Assembly: GCA_017461665.1 (NCBI GenBank)
Contig: JAFTXI010000003.1
Location: 36,446 to 100,445, forward strand
Direction: 5' to 3'
DNA from: Bacteroidales bacterium
Lineage (GTDB): Bacteria; Bacteroidota; Bacteroidia; Bacteroidales; F082
Length of the DNA stretch: 64,000 nucleotides
Below are positions 60,796-64,000 of the stretch, piece after piece. How positions within the stretch are numbered: position 1 is the stretch's first letter; each line of letters opens with the position of its first letter. The notes under the pieces were generated by a model, which made no database searches, was not told where the DNA came from, and saw nothing but the letters and a program-made list of their open reading frames with translations. The translations under genes were made by a program, and so were the position numbers.

Positions 60796-63220
60796 AAAAA
60801 TTAAATTAATATTTTTTTTGTCGCTTTGTATAGTGTCCCTGTCTTTATTTTTTGCTTGTTCCGAAAACAAAATCGAGAAGCATCTACCGAAATCATATAT
60901 CTCTTATTATAATGATTTTGAGAATGACTCATTAAATTCGATATGGAAAGATGTGAACAGAATCAATGATTCCGGTAATTTTGTATGTGAATGTCGTGAA
61001 GATATGAAATACGCTTTCGGCTTTAATCTACCGATAGATGATACAATAGGAAATCGTAATGCTTTGTTTTGCATAGATTTGAAGATTAAAGCGAAACAAA
61101 AACCTCGTGCTTCTTTTGTGTTTTCTGTAGTAAGAGATAATAAAAGTGTTTTCTGGCATAAGTTTCCTCTCTCAGAAAATTACAAAAATGATGATTGGTA
61201 TGAGATTTCTTTTGAAATCAATGTGCCGAATGATGTGTTAAAAAATTCTAAACTTAATTGCTATATCTTAAATTCAAACAAGAATCATTTCTATATCGAT
61301 GATTTTAACTTTGCTTTTGAATTATATAATTTACCGACTTATATTGATGAGATAAAAGAATATAGTCAACCAAAGATATTAAAGGAAATTACTAATACTC
61401 AGACTGTCAATATTCTTTATTCAGATAGAAAGAATAAAATAGTTCTTGCTGACGATAAGAATAATCCAATCTCACAGCCAATTTCTATGTATTATTCTTT
61501 AATCGTAAATGACGACACTCTAAAGTTGCAATCTGCCGATTGGAAATTGTTAAAAAATGTTAATGATGATAAATGTTATAAATTTATTAATAAAAATAAC
61601 ATTACATCAACTGAATTGACAATTTCATATAAAGATGATAATCCTAATGTTAATTTTTCTTTAGAATCACAATTCTTAAAAGATATTAAGATTGTAAAGT
61701 CATCATTGATTATACCTTTTATTAATGATGATTTTACTGTTTATAGAAGAAATCTTTTCGTAGATTCTGTCAATTGTCAAGATGTATATTATTTGGATAA
61801 TGGAGGCTTCTCTTTAAATCTTGAAGATAAACAATTAAATCTTTATCATCCCGACGATATTTCGTCTATTCAACTTGATACAAGAAAATCAATGGCTTAC
61901 ATTAATACGGATTATTATTACGATCATTTGTTGATTCGATTTCCTCTTTCCGATACCGTGGATTATTTCATAGACAATTCTACTGTTTTTATGAAAACAG
62001 GTTCTGTCCTTAATTCATATTTCACAATTTCATTAACTGACAAAACTATTTTGCCGAGGATTATGCCAATTTTCGACGGTTATGAATCTGCAATTATCTG
62101 GACCGAACATGCCGATTGGTCGGATATTAAGACACATCGAGCCACATACTTTGGAAGTGAGGATGTTGCAAATATAAATGATGCCGTTGGTGGTTTTGCA
62201 TATTATGATATTCCTGTGACAAAAAGCGTCTTTTATCACAATCCTGATTCTATAAATAATCACGATAAGAATAATGACTATCCGGGACTTCATTCTACGA
62301 TAAAGACTGACTCGTTGTTTTATGATTTTCTTAAACAGCTGAGAGATAATGATTTTGATATTTGTCTGCATACTCCAGAACAATTTACCTCAAACCGAGA
62401 TTACTTATCGGAGGCACTTTCTTTTATGAAAGAAAACTTTGCCTCGCCATCGTGGATTGATCATGGTTACAATAATGGTATTTTAAGTAATAGGGAAGAT
62501 ATGGTTTGCGATGGATTGGATTCTACTTCACCGTATTACGTCTATGACTTATGGAAGGAAAACGGAGTGAAGTATGTTTGGAACGCTTCATACGAAGATA
62601 TGAATCCTTTTGAAAAATATCAGTTTTACAATAATTTAATGAGACCTTATCCAGGCTTCGGAGATGCTATGCCATTACCAAGAATAATTTCGCATCCTTC
62701 ATATCCCGACATTTTGATTTGGTTTACGCATTACACGGTGGAACCGGGCGAGAATTGGGCTTGGAATTATTATTTTAGTCAAGAGAGATTGGATAAGATT
62801 GTGGATTTTAGAGAAGTTATCATAACACACATCTATGCTCCTTGGGTCGATGAAAGTCGTGGATTCTGGGAAATGAAAGATGGAAAAGTGGTCGCGAAGA
62901 AAGGCTTTAATTCTGCTCTCGAAAAAATTGCCGACATGAGAAAGCAACGTATGATGTTGCCAACGACAATCGCTGATTTTATGAAATATCAGCAGCAATT
63001 AAAATCTTTAGAGTATAGAGTCGAAGAAAATGGAAACCTAATCTTAAAGAATAATAACAATGAAACAATAAAAGGTTTATCTTTGATTTCAACAAAAGAG
63101 ATAAAATTAGATAATTTAAAATCTTTTAACAAAAGGGTGACAAGCACAGGTGATGAGTATATAATCTGGTTCGATATGTCGCCTAATGAGGAAGTTAGAG
63201 TTTTAAGTAAAATTAAATAA
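60788..63220 (+). CDS. Large lipoprotein of unknown function
   Basis: The product is 810 residues with a lipoprotein signal (CIVSLSLFFACSEN, cysteine at about 24). The first 400 residues are beta-rich. The second half carries motifs such as IIWTEHADWSDIKTHRATYFG near residue 437, DICLHTPEQFTSNR near 530, SWIDHGYNNG near 560 and IISHPSYPDILIWFTHYT near 635. Spaced His/Asp residues of this sort suggest a deacetylase- or glycosidase-like barrel with a metal site, but I cannot name a family. It is probably exposed in the periplasm or at the surface. It overlaps the kinase-like gene and is followed by purN after 12 bases. Confidence 0.68.
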   Translation: MFKKIKLIFFLSLCIVSLSLFFACSENKIEKHLPKSYISYYNDFENDSLNSIWKDVNRINDSGNFVCECREDMKYAFGFNLPIDDTIGNRNALFCIDLKIKAKQKPRASFVFSVVRDNKSVFWHKFPLSENYKNDDWYEISFEINVPNDVLKNSKLNCYILNSNKNHFYIDDFNFAFELYNLPTYIDEIKEYSQPKILKEITNTQTVNILYSDRKNKIVLADDKNNPISQPISMYYSLIVNDDTLKLQSADWKLLKNVNDDKCYKFINKNNITSTELTISYKDDNPNVNFSLESQFLKDIKIVKSSLIIPFINDDFTVYRRNLFVDSVNCQDVYYLDNGGFSLNLEDKQLNLYHPDDISSIQLDTRKSMAYINTDYYYDHLLIRFPLSDTVDYFIDNSTVFMKTGSVLNSYFTISLTDKTILPRIMPIFDGYESAIIWTEHADWSDIKTHRATYFGSEDVANINDAVGGFAYYDIPVTKSVFYHNPDSINNHDKNNDYPGLHSTIKTDSLFYDFLKQLRDNDFDICLHTPEQFTSNRDYLSEALSFMKENFASPSWIDHGYNNGILSNREDMVCDGLDSTSPYYVYDLWKENGVKYVWNASYEDMNPFEKYQFYNNLMRPYPGFGDAMPLPRIISHPSYPDILIWFTHYTVEPGENWAWNYYFSQERLDKIVDFREVIITHIYAPWVDESRGFWEMKDGKVVAKKGFNSALEKIADMRKQRMMLPTTIADFMKYQQQLKSLEYRVEENGNLILKNNNNETIKGLSLISTKEIKLDNLKSFNKRVTSTGDEYIIWFDMSPNEEVRVLSKIK

Positions 63221-63232
63221 AAAAGTATATAT

Positions 63233-63799
63233 ATGAAAAGATTATCAATTTTTGTATCGGGAGGAGGAACCAACCTACAGAGGATTGCAGAATATTTTGC
63301 AGAGAATCCTGATGTTGAGATAGCAAATGTTGTTTGTAGCAATCCTAATGCGTATGCGATAGAGAGAGCCAAGAATCTTGGTATTCCATGTAAGATTATC
63401 AATCGGGCAGAGTTTAAAAGCGAGGATTTTGCGAAGGAACTTTTAGACATGAACATCGACATGATAGTTCTTGCTGGTTTTTTGTGGCTTGTTCCTCAGT
63501 ATCTTATCAATGCTTTCCCAAATAAGATTATCAACATACATCCTGCTTTATTGCCACAATATGGTGGAAAAGGATTCTATGGAGAACACGTTCATGAGGC
63601 AGTTGTCGCTGCGAAGGAAGAGTTCTCGGGAATCACAATACATTATGTTAATGAACATTATGATAGCGGCGACATTATCTTCCAGGCAAAAGTTGCTCTT
63701 GAAGAAGGAGAAACAGCAGATAGCCTTGCTGCGAAGATTCATACTTTAGAGTACAAACATTATCCAGAAGTGATAGAACAATTAACAATTGACAATTGA
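63233..63799 (+). CDS. purN: Phosphoribosylglycinamide formyltransferase
   Basis: PurN moves a formyl group from 10-formyl-THF to GAR in purine synthesis. The 188 residues include the phosphate loop SGGGTNLQRI at about 9-18, DMIVLAGFLWLVP, the catalytic NIHPALLPQYGGKGFYG at about 102-118 (Asn and His), and HYVNEHYDSGDII with the aspartate. Length is normal. Confidence 0.94.
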   Translation: MKRLSIFVSGGGTNLQRIAEYFAENPDVEIANVVCSNPNAYAIERAKNLGIPCKIINRAEFKSEDFAKELLDMNIDMIVLAGFLWLVPQYLINAFPNKIINIHPALLPQYGGKGFYGEHVHEAVVAAKEEFSGITIHYVNEHYDSGDIIFQAKVALEEGETADSLAAKIHTLEYKHYPEVIEQLTIDN

Positions 63800-63881
63800 C
63801 AATGTAGAGGTGTATTTTATACATTCTTTTTTTGTTAAAATTTTTTTTGAAAAAATCGCAGAATTTGCAATTATCTTAGAA

Positions 63882-63994
63882 TTAAACGGTTATTCGGATT
63901 GCTTGGAAATTGGGTAACGAGATAGCAACCGTTCGTATTTCTGAGTTCTTCATTGTTATGCTTCAATGTGATAACTCTTGACCTTGCAAAGGTA
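63882..63994 (-). other. Possible small RNA or leader peptide gene at the window edge
   Basis: A minus-strand -7 element TACCTTTG (63987-63994) points leftward into 160 or so bases without a large gene. Within lies a 23-codon frame (63953 to 63882, MKNSEIRTVAISLPNFQAIR) whose last part is spanned by an inverted repeat AACCGTT/AACGGTT (63927-63933 and 63885-63891). Either a small RNA or a very small protein could be made. Evidence is weak. Confidence 0.3.
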
Positions 63995-64000
63995 TCAAAA

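Noticed and set aside
1-64000. CRISPR array
   Set aside because: No run of equal direct repeats with regular unique spacers was seen; the only repeats are dispersed palindromes and simple intergenic filler.

Overview
The window is a piece of a Bacteroidales-type chromosome (Bacteroidota). The evidence is: promoters of the TAnnTTTG type with no purine-rich ribosome sites; a protein with a type IX secretion C-terminal sorting domain; a heme operon laid out like Porphyromonas hmuYRSTUV; a glycine-lipid acyltransferase pair; and a dcw cluster whose MurE carries the DNPR motif of meso-diaminopimelate ligases. A meso-DAP, gut- or oral-type member is the best guess; genus cannot be named from this window.

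Layout. 1-10.8 kb: prfB end, cstA, a THUMP-like methyltransferase, a T9SS cargo protein, a CNNM/CorC-type membrane protein, hisS, hutH, two small membrane proteins and a cytidylate-kinase-like ATPase, with short palindromic repeats between many of them. 10.9-17.1 kb: clpX, clpP, tig and tRNA-Leu on the minus strand, then a DUF5723-like beta-barrel protein and a lone OppC/DppC-type permease. 17.1-30 kb: tRNA-His, a tyrosine integrase, and a decayed prophage read on the minus strand (IS30 fragment, tape measure, two tail proteins, holin, small protein, diversity-generating retroelement with reverse transcriptase, M15 peptidase, membrane protein), followed by a broken higBA pair. 30.2-35.5 kb: dapD, ruvX, def, a TPR-like lipoprotein, engB, and the glsA-glsB acyltransferases. 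35.8-50.4 kb: the dcw cell-wall and division cluster mraZ-rsmH-ftsL-ftsI-murE-mraY-(murD remnant)-ftsW-murG-murC-ftsQ-ftsA-ftsZ, mostly overlapping or tightly spaced. 50.5-59.6 kb: the convergent heme operon lipoprotein-hmuY-hmuR-hmuS-hmuT-hmuU-hmuV. 59.7-64 kb: a degenerate butyrate-kinase-like protein, an 810-residue lipoprotein, purN, and a possible small RNA at the edge.

Most unusual points. (1) In the prophage the variable domain of the retroelement target is in one open frame with the reverse transcriptase and an 80-residue tail domain, with no template repeat or Avd gene visible; this looks like a VR-TR collapse or a true fusion. (2) Three prophage genes are each broken, or recoded, by one extra G at a TGG-GGG codon pair. 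(3) The murD slot of the dcw cluster holds only a C-terminal piece lacking ligase residues. (4) The butyrate-kinase homologue has lost its phosphate-binding motifs. (5) Trigger factor lacks its PPIase domain. (6) Intergenic-type simple repeats have entered the THUMP-like methyltransferase in frame.

All reading was by eye; family names rest on motif recognition, not on searches.
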